Positions 46,122-55,079 of a DNA stretch of 64,000 nucleotides are shown in pieces. The first letter of the stretch is position 1; each line of letters begins with the position of its first letter. The notes beneath the pieces were generated by a model that was not told the DNA's origin, did not search any database, and saw nothing but the letters and a program-made list of their open reading frames with translations. The DNA comes from CAWAMR01 sp963783095. GTDB lineage: Bacteria > Planctomycetota > Planctomycetia > Gemmatales > Gemmataceae. The position numbers and the translations under genes are program-made. The stretch spans positions 248,001 through 312,000 of the forward strand of contig CAWAMR010000001.1 of the NCBI GenBank assembly GCA_963783095.1, given 5' to 3'.

Positions 46122-48051
46122 TTATGTCTTCAAAAACAGCACCCCCAGTGGTGGAACCGTCAAATGCAACGAATACGGTTTCCCGTGCCAGCCATGATCG
46201 TCCGACCAGACACCGCCGACATTGCCGATGCCGCCGCCCCAGTAATCGGTGGCGTCGCTATTGAGCAGTTCGCGCCAAAAGCCTTTGTGCGGCACACCGA
46301 CTCGATACCCTTGCCGCGGCACCGGGGTAAAGTTGCAAACTACCAGAATACTCTCTCCGTTATCGGCCTTGCGCAGAAAACTATAAATACTCGCTGCGGC
46401 GTCGGAGTGATCGACCCATTCAAAACCGTGGTGAAAACAATCGCCTTCGTAGAGCGCCGGTTCTGAAGCGTAGAGCCGATTGAGATCGGTTATCCAGCGC
46501 CTGATCCCATAGTGAGGCTGAAAGCCGCATTGATGCCAGTCGAGACTCTGCTCGTGCTTCCACTCCTGCCACTGGCCCCATTCACCTCCCATGAACAGCA
46601 GTTTCTTGCCGGGCTGGCCGTACATGTAGCCGTAGAGGAGCCGAAGATTGGCAGCGCGTTGCCAGTCATCTCCGGGCATTTTCTCTGCCAGCGATCCCTT
46701 GCCGTGCACGACTTCATCGTGTGACAGGGGCAAAACGAAGTTTTCGCTGAAGGCATAGATCATGCGGAAGGAGAGTTCACCCTGATGATAGCCGCGATGA
46801 ATCGGCTCGCGCGCCATGTATTTCAGGGTATCGTGCATCCAGCCCATGTCCCACTTCAAACCAAAGCCCAGGCCGCCGACTTCGATGGGCCTCGAGACGC
46901 CGCTCCAGGCGGTCGATTCCTCGGCGAAAGTCTGCACGTCGGGGTAATTGAGGTAGACTTCCGCGTTGAAGCGCCGGAGGAAGTCCATCGCCTCGAGATT
47001 TTCGTTGCCGCCAAAGCAATTGGGAATCCATTCGCCCTCCTTGCGCGAATAGTCGAGATAGAGCATTGAGGCGACCGCATCAACGCGCAGGCCGTCGATG
47101 TGATACTTATCGAGCCAGAACATGGCGCTGGAAAACAGGAAGGAACGAACTTCGTGCCGGCCGTAATTGAAAATGGCGCTGCCCCAATCGGGATGAAACC
47201 CCTGTCGGGCATCGGCATGCTCGTAGAGATGGGTTCCGTCGAAATAGGCGATACCGTGTTCATCGCTGGGAAAGTGCGAGGGAACCCAGTCGAGAATGAT
47301 CCCGATCCCGTTTTGATGGAGTTGATCGATCAGGAACATCAAATCTTGCGGCGAGCCGAATCGCGTCGTAGGGGCGAAGAAACCGGTGGTTTGATAGCCC
47401 CATGAGCCATAAAAGGGATGCTCCGTGATCGGCATAAACTCGACATGCGTATAGCCAAGCTCTTTCATGTAAGCGACAGAGCCGGGGAGCCAATTCACGA
47501 TAGTTTAGCCAGCGATTGCCATCTTCGGGGACGCGTTGCCAGGAGCCGAGGTGCATCTCGTAGATGGCCATGGGCGCTTTGAGGTTATTGCGCCTATAGC
47601 GCGTGGCCATCCAGTCCTGGTCGCTCCACTCGTAGTCGAGGCCCCAGACGACGGATCCGGTGCGTGGCGGATGCTCGTGCCGGAAGCCGACCGGATCGGC
47701 CTTATCGACGCGATAGCCGTTATGGTGGGAGATGATGTGGTATTTGTAGAGAGCGCCTTGTCCCATGCCGGGAACAAAGCCAACCCAGATGCCCGAAGAG
47801 CCTTGGGCGTAGAGCCGCCAGCCGGTCTTGTTCCAGCCGTTGAAGTCGCCCATCACGAAAACTTGCTCTGCGCCCGGAGCCCAGACGGCGAATTGCGTTC
47901 CGGCAACGCCATCGCGAATGCACAGGTGCGCCCCGAGTTTTTCGTAAAGCCGATAGTGGTTGCCTTCGTTGAAGAGATAATAATCCTGTTCGCCGAGAAC
48001 AGCGCGATCTTTGGAGAAGGAAGGAGAGAGGTTGGCAGGGAGTAAGCTCAT
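46122..48051 (-). CDS. glgB: 1,4-alpha-glucan branching enzyme (frameshifted)
   Basis: GlgB adds alpha-1,6 branches to glycogen. The N-terminal CBM48 domain (TQFAVWAPGAEQVFVMGDFN) is followed by DYEWSDQDWMATR and MAIYEMHLGSWQRVPEDG, then the GH13 barrel with LRVDAVASMLYLDY (nucleophile Asp), EESTAW (acid Glu), LPLSHDEVVHGKGSL (third Asp) and a C-terminal sheet. The frame breaks in the CCCC run near 47484: removing one base joins RWLNYRELAP to GSVAYMKELGYTHVEFMP. About 640 residues, as expected. ATG at 48051. The gene is isolated from other glycogen genes in this window. Confidence 0.94.
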
Positions 48052-48097
48052 AGGAGAGTATCTGCAGGTTTCGGATGATAATTCAGGTAGTATAGGG

Positions 48098-48218
48098 GGT
48101 GTTTGACGATAATAAAGTGCAGGAACGCGATGAGTTTTGAGATCGTGTATAATTTCGGATGGTATAACTCCACCCGAAAGCGTGGGAAGTGACGATGGCA
48201 CTCGATGACATTACGATT
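48098..48218. repeat. Direct repeat, left copy (with truncated start of the ATPase gene)
   Basis: About 121 bases nearly identical in order to 49496-49614. Shared blocks are GGTGTTTGACGATAATAAAG, CGCGATGAGTTT, GAGATCGTGTATAAT, and TCCACCCGAAA. The right ends of both copies hold an ATG followed by LDDITI codons: here ATG at 48195 reads MALDDITI and then stops (48219-48221); in the right copy MPLDDITI opens the ATPase. So the left copy is a partial duplicate of that gene's promoter and first codons. Confidence 0.85.
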
Positions 48219-48243
48219 TGAAGTTGCTTAAGGAGGCGACCGG

Positions 48244-49326
48244 GTGAACAAGAAGAAGCCAACGTCTCGGAAACTGGTTCCGGCCAAGTCGTCGGGCACA
48301 TTAGTCGTTCCGGTGGATCTGCTCGCGGACGTCCGCACCCTCATCGACCAGGCCCGCGACGTAACTGCACGGGCGGTCAACTCAGCGCCGGTACTGCTTT
48401 ACTGGAGCATCGGAGCCCGAATTTGCACCGAAGTGCTCAAGAGAAAGCGGGCTGATTATGGGGAACAGATTGTCTCGACACTGTCGAGACAATTGGCCAC
48501 CGAGTATGGTCGGGGATACGGCCGACGAAACCTGTTCAATATGATTCGTTTGGCCGAAGTTTATCCACAGCGTGAAATTGTGCAGACGCTGTCTGCACAA
48601 TTAGGCTGGTCACACTTTCTGGAAATTATCTACTTCAAAGAAGAATTGAAACGGGACTTTTACGCCGAGATGTGCCGCGTTGAGCGGTGGAGTGTCCGCA
48701 CCTTGCGTCAGAAAATCGGCAGCATGTTGTTCGAGCGCACTGCTCTTTCGAAAAAGCCTGCCAAGCTCGCGGAACAAGAACTTGCCAAACTTCGAACCAC
48801 CGACCAGCTTTCTCCCGACCTCGTGTTCCGCGACCCATATTTCCTCGATTTCCTCGGTTTGAAAGACACCTACAGCGAAAAGGATCTGGAAGCCGCCATT
48901 CTCCGCGAAATGGAAGCATTCCTGCTGGAACTAGGGGCCGGGTTCACCTTCGTTGCCCGGCAGAAGCGAATCGTGATAGACGCTGAAGATTTCTATCTCG
49001 ACTTGCTCTTCTACCATCGCAAGCTCCGCAGGCTGGTCGCCATCGACCTGAAGCTCGAGAAGTTCGAAGCAGCGCACAAGGGCCAAATGGAACTATACCT
49101 CCGCTGGCTCGAAAAGCACGAAGCGGAACCAGGCGAGGAGCCGCCGCTCGGCCTCATCCTGTGCGAACACGCCGGCGATGAGCAGGTGGAACTGCTACAA
49201 CTCGACGCGAGCGGCATCCGCGTCGCGACATACCTCACCGAGCTACCTCCGAAGGCAGTGCTCGAAAAGAAGCTTCGTGCCGCGGCGGAACTGGCCAGAG
49301 AACGACTGAAGGACATGGGGGAATGA
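48244..49326 (+). CDS. DUF1016 (YhcG-type) PD-(D/E)XK nuclease
   Basis: A complete 360-residue protein. The DUF1016 N-terminal domain covers SAPVLLYWSIGARICTEVLK, YGRGYGRRNLFNMIRLAEVY and LGWSHFLEIIYFKEELKRDF. The C-terminal nuclease domain shows FYLDLLFYHRKLRRLVAIDL with the acidic/Lys core, KFEAAHKGQMELYLRWL and PPLGLILCEHAGD. YhcG-type proteins are often carried near type I restriction loci and on mobile DNA. The GTG start at 48244 has AAGGAGG six bases upstream, a strong site. It lies between two direct repeats and seems to be inserted cargo. Confidence 0.92.
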   Translation: MNKKKPTSRKLVPAKSSGTLVVPVDLLADVRTLIDQARDVTARAVNSAPVLLYWSIGARICTEVLKRKRADYGEQIVSTLSRQLATEYGRGYGRRNLFNMIRLAEVYPQREIVQTLSAQLGWSHFLEIIYFKEELKRDFYAEMCRVERWSVRTLRQKIGSMLFERTALSKKPAKLAEQELAKLRTTDQLSPDLVFRDPYFLDFLGLKDTYSEKDLEAAILREMEAFLLELGAGFTFVARQKRIVIDAEDFYLDLLFYHRKLRRLVAIDLKLEKFEAAHKGQMELYLRWLEKHEAEPGEEPPLGLILCEHAGDEQVELLQLDASGIRVATYLTELPPKAVLEKKLRAAAELARERLKDMGE

Positions 49327-49495
49327 GTAACGCGACACTCGATACGACCGCTGTGCGGCGATGGAAGAGGTATCCGGAGTACCCGGCAACTGCCGATTCA
49401 CGCATGAAACGGGGTTTCCAATATGAGCAACGACATGTGGGAAGAACCTAATGCTAAACTCACGCTGACTAATGTTAGCGAAGCTGAACGTCGCC

Positions 49496-49614
49496 GGTGT
49501 TTGACGATAATAAAGCGCAGGATCGCGATGAGTTTCGAGATCGTGTATAATTAATGTGGAATAATTCCACCCGAAAAGGCGGGAATTGATGATGCCCCTC
49601 GATGACATTACGAT
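49496..49614. repeat. Direct repeat, right copy (promoter and start of the ATPase gene)
   Basis: Matches 48098-48218 (see that entry). It contains TGTATAAT (TATAAT at 49546-49551), a good -10 box, immediately followed by TGGAATAATTCCA (49557-49569), a perfect palindrome around one base that is degraded in the left copy. This is a candidate operator for the ATPase/TPR genes. I see no clear -35 box at the normal spacing. Confidence 0.7.
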
Positions 49615-50977
49615 CGTTTACCGTTCTTTGCAGCCGGATACACCGCTTCCGCCAAATGACCCGCGATACGTTCCTCTCGCGGAAGCACGCGGGGAACCGG
49701 AAGGTGGATGGCGGAAGAAGTTGGAACGGCAGCTTCGCTTTGCAGACACCGCAAGAACATTTTTGATCTCTGGATTCATCGGGGATGGAAAGTCAACTGA
49801 ACTGCTCAGACTTCAAGAGGATTTGAAGACCACCGATCCGAAACTCGCAGTAGTGTACGTGAATTGCAAAGACTATCTGAATGTTTATCAATACTCATTC
49901 AATGAAGTGCTATTGGCGGTCATCTCAGAAACGGGTCGGCAACTGCGAGAACCACCTTACGAAGTGGAATTGCGTCCAGGCTACTTTAGCCGGAAATTGC
50001 AGGAACTCAAGGGAGTATTTCTCAGCGAGGCAGAACTCCATGAGTTGTCATTGAAAGCAGGATCAAAGGGAACCGGCATCGAGTTTGAAGCTGCCGCCAA
50101 GATTGCATTGAAGGCTCGAGACAGCGATAGCTGGCGCAAACAACTCTGGGATCTATTGCGTGGAGATCGAACAAGTCTGGTGGAAGAGTTCGGGAAGTTA
50201 ATCAACACGGATGTTCGACCCACTCTTCGCAAAAAAGGTTTTGGCGATCTGGTAATTATCATCGATTGGCTAGAGAAACTGGAGCCAACGCCCGGTCACT
50301 CAGCTGGCGAACCGAATCTGCAAGAACAGTTGTTTTTGCATCACGCATCGCAATTCCAGTCATTTGGTGCCCACCTGGTGATGACGTTGCCCATCGCGAT
50401 GGCCTACTCAGCAGTGGAGGGACGGTTGACTTTGGCTTATGGGAGACCGCCGGTCGTGATCGGCGCTGTGCGTGTGGCGGATTCGTTTCCAGACAACGAG
50501 CGTCGCGAGGGGCGAGAAGCTCTTTGTGAAATGTTGCAAAAACGATTTGAGCACGCTCCAGAAGGTTCCGTCAAGTTTGGTTCTGTGTTCTCGGATCGAA
50601 AACTTGCGGAGGAGTTAATCGTCTTTTCAGGAGGGCATCCGCGCGGATTGCTCATTCTAATCAGCGAATGCCTCTCGTGCCTGGACCAACTCCCCATCAC
50701 ACGCGAGGCGATCAAACAGGCAACGAAGAGTGAGGTTCACGCCGCTTCGCGGAAGATCAAGGAAAGCTGGTTTCCCAAACTCGCGGCAATTCATCGGACT
50801 CGCCAAGCTCCGACCGATCCCGATCATCTGGAGATGCTGCTGAACTTGTGCGTGTTCACTTATGCCAATGGCGGGGAACCTGTATACGCGGTTGATCCAC
50901 CAATTCTGGAATTGAAGAAAATGAAGGAAGCACTTGCAGAATATGACCGAAAGCAACAACCCAATGACGGCAAGTGA
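49589..50977 (+). CDS. P-loop ATPase of a split STAND-like conflict module
   Basis: A 462-residue protein. After the opening PLDDITIVYRSLQPDTPLPP there is a Walker A at 62-69 (GFIGDGKS, then TELLRLQEDL), a Walker B-like strand (LVIIIDWLEKL, with Asp but no adjacent acidic residue) and a later helical bundle (GHPRGLLILISECLSCLDQL). This layout is that of AAA/STAND ATPases carried in predicted bacterial conflict systems. The last 35 bases overlap the next gene, so both are made together. Start: one of the two ATGs at 49589 and 49592; the left repeat supports MPLDD as the start of the family. Confidence 0.82.
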   Translation: MMPLDDITIVYRSLQPDTPLPPNDPRYVPLAEARGEPEGGWRKKLERQLRFADTARTFLISGFIGDGKSTELLRLQEDLKTTDPKLAVVYVNCKDYLNVYQYSFNEVLLAVISETGRQLREPPYEVELRPGYFSRKLQELKGVFLSEAELHELSLKAGSKGTGIEFEAAAKIALKARDSDSWRKQLWDLLRGDRTSLVEEFGKLINTDVRPTLRKKGFGDLVIIIDWLEKLEPTPGHSAGEPNLQEQLFLHHASQFQSFGAHLVMTLPIAMAYSAVEGRLTLAYGRPPVVIGAVRVADSFPDNERREGREALCEMLQKRFEHAPEGSVKFGSVFSDRKLAEELIVFSGGHPRGLLILISECLSCLDQLPITREAIKQATKSEVHAASRKIKESWFPKLAAIHRTRQAPTDPDHLEMLLNLCVFTYANGGEPVYAVDPPILELKKMKEALAEYDRKQQPNDGK

Positions 50978-53294
50978 TGTGTTATCCAACGATTTTCAAC
51001 GCTTGACCCGGCAATTGAAGCGGGGCCGGGGACAGTTTGCGTTGTTATTCGCTCGTTGGAATCATCCCGGCGAAGAAACACCCATCGTTGCCAAATTGCG
51101 GTCCGAATGCGACGACATGCGCATTCTGTCGGTGGATGTGTCTGAACTTCCTTTTGATCGGTTTTATCAAGGGCTTATCAAGGCACAGAATTCCGCCGCC
51201 GATCCCGACGCGATTTTCGTATTCGGTCTGGAGAAGGCATTTCCCGATTTCGTCCACGCCACAGAAGATGACCGTCCACCGATCTTGTCTGTTCTTAATA
51301 TGCAGCGTGAGTTGATGCGGTACCACCTCCGTGGGCCACTGGTTCTGTGGTTGCCCGACCATGTTTTGAACTTGATTGCCCAGAAAGCCCCTGATTTTTG
51401 GTCGTGGCGTTCGGGCATTTTTGAGTTTGAATTGCCGGAAGGCCGAGGGCATTTCTTGGTTTCAGAAATCCGCGAAATAACTTCAAAGCGAATTCCGATG
51501 CCCGTCGCAGAAATCCAACCGAAGATCGACCAATTAATGTCAGTTTGGAATGACATTCACTCACCCCAAGATGGAATACCACGTCGGGAATGGGAAACGG
51601 CAGCCGACATCGCTGAAGAGTTGGTTTTGCTGCACCAACGATGTAGCCAATTCGACCAGGCTGAAAAATGGAGAAATGAAGCCGTGCGACTTCTCCAAGA
51701 GCTTAGAGTCGAATCGATCGAAAGGTCGGAACGATTTGCTCGATACAGTTGTCGGGAGGGCAATTTGAGGTGCAGACAATCGTCCGGGATCAGTTCCGAA
51801 AACATAAGGAAATCTATCGCTTGTTATGAAGATGCGTTGTCAATCTACTCCGAAGCCAATTTCCCGACCGATTGGGCCAAAACCCAGAGCTATCTTGGTT
51901 GGTCATGGTTACGACTTCCAAGTGGTGACCGACCTGAAAATCTGCTAAGGGCGATAGCTTCCTATAATGCCGCGCTGCGGGTGTATACCGAAACCAATTT
52001 TCCTAGCGATTGGGCCATGATCCAGAGTGACCTTGGTTGGGCCTGGGCGAACCTAGCCAAAGGGGATCGCAGCGAGAACTTGAAGAATGCCATCGTTTGC
52101 TATGAAGCTTCATCAAGAGTCTTGAATGAAACCGATTTCCCCGTCGCTTGGGCAAGTACTCAATACTGTCTCGGCTTTGCTTGGGCGAATTTGGCAAGAG
52201 GAAGCTATTCTGAGAACTTGACGAAGGCCATTGGTTTCTATGAAGCGGCGATCCGAGTATACTCCGAAACCGATTTCCCTATTGATCGGGCCAGGATCCA
52301 GAACAATCTCGGCTGGGCGTGGTCAATGCTGCCAAGTGGTGACTCCGAGAATTTGCAGAAAGCGATCGTTTTCTTTGACGCTGCAGCAAAAGTCCTTACT
52401 GAAACCAATTTTCCCAGCGATTGGGCCAGGATCCAGCATAACCTTGGCCGGACCTGGTTGCTCAGTGGGGATAACAGCCAAAATATCAAGAATGCCATTG
52501 TTTGTCTTGAGGCCGCATCGAGAGTCTATACCGAAACCAATTTCCCAGGCGAATGGGCGGAAATCCAGCACCGCCTTGGCGTTGCATGGTCAAACTTGTC
52601 GTCGAGGGATCATAATGAGGATTTCAGGAAGGCGATCAACTGTTTTGAAGCCGCGTTGCGAGTTTACACCGAAACCGACTGGGTCAAAACCTGGAAATGG
52701 ATACTGGGCCGCCGGGGTGACGCAAATGAGCCGTGTCGCATGATTGTCGTCCCGGTTCAGGGCCGGGTTGGACTTGAAAATGGGGGTAATAAACCTATAC
52801 GCGAAGTCCGCTGGGATCAGTCTAGCGGTAACTTGGATGTTCACCCGCACGCGAAAAATACTGAAGTTGTCCTTTTGACAGGTTTGAAACCCGGTGTAAA
52901 TCGGTTGACCTTGATTGATCCTGACAGCAATATGGAAGTGTATCAAGTCATCATCCAAAACGATTGGTGGGCCGACACGCAAAACAACCTCGGCCTCGCA
53001 TGGTCGAAATTGTTGACGGGGGATCGCAATGAGAACTTAAGGAAGGCAATCGCCTGCCATAAAGCCGCGTTGTGTACCTACCCTAAGGCCAATCTCTCCA
53101 GCAGTTGGGCCAGAACCCAGAACAACCTTGGCTCGGCATATCAATCCTTGAGCGAAATAGACGAACCCCTTGGAAACAAAACTGTTGCTGTGAGTTGTTT
53201 CGAAGCAGCGGAAAGGGCTTATCGCGACTGTCGGTTGGAAGAAGAAGCAAAACAGGCACGAACAAATGCGGACCAATTGCGCAAGTTATTTTAG
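50943..53294 (+). CDS. TPR sensor protein with P-loop-less N-terminal domain and inserted beta domain
   Basis: A 783-residue protein starting inside the ATPase gene (35-base overlap). Residues 1-220 look like an ATPase-related domain without a Walker A (FALLFARWNHPGEE, AIFVFGLEKAFPDF, LWLPDHVLNL, APDFWSWRSGIFEFELP). Then come about nine TPR-type repeats of the form RVYTETNFPSDWAxIQxxLG (52 to 54 residues). Between the seventh and eighth, residues about 580-674 are unlike TPR: a beta-sheet segment (PCRMIVVPVQGRVGLENGGN, DVHPHAKNTEVVLLTGLKPG, NRLTLIDPDSNMEVYQVII) resembling the N-terminal domain of pilus secretin proteins. Probably the target-sensing partner of the ATPase. Confidence 0.82.
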   Translation: MTESNNPMTASDVLSNDFQRLTRQLKRGRGQFALLFARWNHPGEETPIVAKLRSECDDMRILSVDVSELPFDRFYQGLIKAQNSAADPDAIFVFGLEKAFPDFVHATEDDRPPILSVLNMQRELMRYHLRGPLVLWLPDHVLNLIAQKAPDFWSWRSGIFEFELPEGRGHFLVSEIREITSKRIPMPVAEIQPKIDQLMSVWNDIHSPQDGIPRREWETAADIAEELVLLHQRCSQFDQAEKWRNEAVRLLQELRVESIERSERFARYSCREGNLRCRQSSGISSENIRKSIACYEDALSIYSEANFPTDWAKTQSYLGWSWLRLPSGDRPENLLRAIASYNAALRVYTETNFPSDWAMIQSDLGWAWANLAKGDRSENLKNAIVCYEASSRVLNETDFPVAWASTQYCLGFAWANLARGSYSENLTKAIGFYEAAIRVYSETDFPIDRARIQNNLGWAWSMLPSGDSENLQKAIVFFDAAAKVLTETNFPSDWARIQHNLGRTWLLSGDNSQNIKNAIVCLEAASRVYTETNFPGEWAEIQHRLGVAWSNLSSRDHNEDFRKAINCFEAALRVYTETDWVKTWKWILGRRGDANEPCRMIVVPVQGRVGLENGGNKPIREVRWDQSSGNLDVHPHAKNTEVVLLTGLKPGVNRLTLIDPDSNMEVYQVIIQNDWWADTQNNLGLAWSKLLTGDRNENLRKAIACHKAALCTYPKANLSSSWARTQNNLGSAYQSLSEIDEPLGNKTVAVSCFEAAERAYRDCRLEEEAKQARTNADQLRKLF

Positions 53295-53321
53295 ACGAGG
53301 CAAGTTTCACAACGACATCGC

Positions 53322-55025
53322 TCACTTCCCCTCCCAAACTACCTTCCCGCCGATCACCGTCATCACCGCCTTCGCCTCCGAGATATGATCCTTTTCCTTC
53401 GCATCGAGAATATCTCGCGACAGCACCACCACATCGGCCAACTTGCCCACGGTAATCGAGCCTCGCTCCTTCTCCTGAAAACCGGCGTAGGCACTCCCCA
53501 TCGTATAAGCTTCGATCGCCTCTTTGACCGTGATCTTCTGCTGCGGGAACCAGCCTGCCGGATTCTTGCCGTCCAGTGTCCGACGATTCACCGCAGCATC
53601 AATGCCGAGGATCGGATCGAGCGGCGCGACCGGCCAGTCTGAACCGAACGCCAGCTTGGCTCCGGCATCCAACAAGCTTCGATTGGCATACGAGGTCGCG
53701 CAGCGTTTCGCACCGATGCGCCCCTCTGCCCACCGACCGTCATCAATAATGTGGTAAGGCTGCATCGACGCGATCACCTTGCCTTCTTTGAACCTGGGAA
53801 AATCCTGCTCGCGGAGATGTTGTGCGTGCTCGATGCGAAAACGTCGACCGCGTGTTCCGTTCATCTTTGCAGTCTCGGCGAACATATCCAACAACTCGGC
53901 ATTGGCACGGTCGCCGATGGCATGAACCGCAACCGAGATCCCGGCCCGGTCAGCGGCCTGGATCATCTTCAACATCTCAGCGCGCGGCGTGACGAAAACG
54001 CCCGTATTCTTCTTATCCACAAGAAACGGCTCAAACATCTTGGCCGTGCTGGAGCCGAGCGAACCGTCCATGAATCCTTTCACGCCGCCGATTCGAATCC
54101 AGTCGTTCCCAAAATTCGCCTCGACGCCCAATGTCTCCAGCTCCTTGGCCGATGCGATGGGCAAACGGAAGTCGATTCGACACGTTAGTTGGCCGCGCTG
54201 GGCCAAATGTTGATACAGGTGAAACAACTTGCTACGAATCGCCGTAGCGCTGCCATCCATGTCCTGAATGCTGGTAACACCGACGCGATTTGCCTCTTTC
54301 AACCCGGCCCCGATCGCTTCGGCAATGGCGTCATCGGAACTCGGAGGGATGAGTTTGGCCACCAATTCCATCGCATTGTCTTTCAACACCCCTGTGGGAG
54401 TTTTTCCATCTTCACCGCGATAGATCACGCCTCCGTCGGGATCGACCGTTGCTGCCGTGATCCCTGCGAGTTTGATGGCGTTGGTGTTAGCCAGCGCCAT
54501 GTGACCGTCATAGCGATGGATAAAGACCGGGCGATTCGGCACGTATTGGTCGAGCATTGCCGCGCTGGGCAATTTGCCGTTGAACGTGCGATCGTGATCC
54601 CAGTTACCGCCGATAATCCAGCGGTCGCGCGGCAAATTGCTGTCGAACTTCTTGAGTCTTTCGCCGAACTCGGCTTCATCCCTGGCATCTTTGAGGTTTA
54701 CCTGGCTGAGCAGCTCGCCACCCGACAAGAAATGAACGTGACTATCGTAGAAGCCCGGCAGCACACGCTTTCCTTGCAAATCGAGTACCCGCGTCTTGGG
54801 GCCGATCAGCGCGGCAACTTCTTCATCTTTGCCGACGAAAACGATGCGATCTCTCCAAACAGCAAGGGCTTGCGCTTCCGGTAGCTGAGGATCAACGGTC
54901 CAGATTTTCCCATTTTTCAGTACCAGATCGGCGGTAACTTGCTGAGCAACAGTTGAGCCAAAGGAAATGAACAGGAAGAGCAACCCGAAATGAAATGACG
55001 CTGTGATTCGGCGGCTTGGTGACAT
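53322..55025 (-). CDS. Exported amidohydrolase (YtcJ-like)
   Basis: A full 567-residue protein. A leader (ITASFHFGLLFLFISFGSTV) is followed by DLVLKNGKIWTVDP, then the metal site GFYDSHVHFLSGG, HRYDGHMALANTN, VAVHAIGDRANAELLD, FRIEHAQHLREQDF and FGSDWPVAPLDP. All amidohydrolase metal ligands can be found. YtcJ-type enzymes hydrolyse unknown amides or carbamates. ATG at 55025 (MSPSRR). Tail to tail with the TPR gene, 27 bases between stops. It lies 54 bases downstream of the flippase-like gene and may share its transcript. Confidence 0.92.
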   Translation of the reverse strand: MSPSRRITASFHFGLLFLFISFGSTVAQQVTADLVLKNGKIWTVDPQLPEAQALAVWRDRIVFVGKDEEVAALIGPKTRVLDLQGKRVLPGFYDSHVHFLSGGELLSQVNLKDARDEAEFGERLKKFDSNLPRDRWIIGGNWDHDRTFNGKLPSAAMLDQYVPNRPVFIHRYDGHMALANTNAIKLAGITAATVDPDGGVIYRGEDGKTPTGVLKDNAMELVAKLIPPSSDDAIAEAIGAGLKEANRVGVTSIQDMDGSATAIRSKLFHLYQHLAQRGQLTCRIDFRLPIASAKELETLGVEANFGNDWIRIGGVKGFMDGSLGSSTAKMFEPFLVDKKNTGVFVTPRAEMLKMIQAADRAGISVAVHAIGDRANAELLDMFAETAKMNGTRGRRFRIEHAQHLREQDFPRFKEGKVIASMQPYHIIDDGRWAEGRIGAKRCATSYANRSLLDAGAKLAFGSDWPVAPLDPILGIDAAVNRRTLDGKNPAGWFPQQKITVKEAIEAYTMGSAYAGFQEKERGSITVGKLADVVVLSRDILDAKEKDHISEAKAVMTVIGGKVVWEGK

Positions 55026-55079
55026 GGTGACAGACCTCAGCACATGACGTTCATCAATGATTTAACATACGCCGTCGTG

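Noticed and set aside
49323..49451. A 42-codon frame overlapping the DUF1016 stop (ATGA) that contains RRWKRYPEY, like the start of some type I restriction specificity subunits.
   Set aside because: Only six or so residues match, and nothing further resembles HsdS in any frame. Noted as a possible trace only.
49432..49554. A 40-codon frame ending in the right direct repeat (MSNDMWEEPN, IIKRRIAMSF, EIVYN).
   Set aside because: Its second half is the repeat's promoter read as protein; the left copy does not continue the same protein.
53083..53337. Possible gene at the convergent junction of the TPR and amidohydrolase genes.
   Set aside because: Fully inside the TPR coding sequence on the other strand; no start site.
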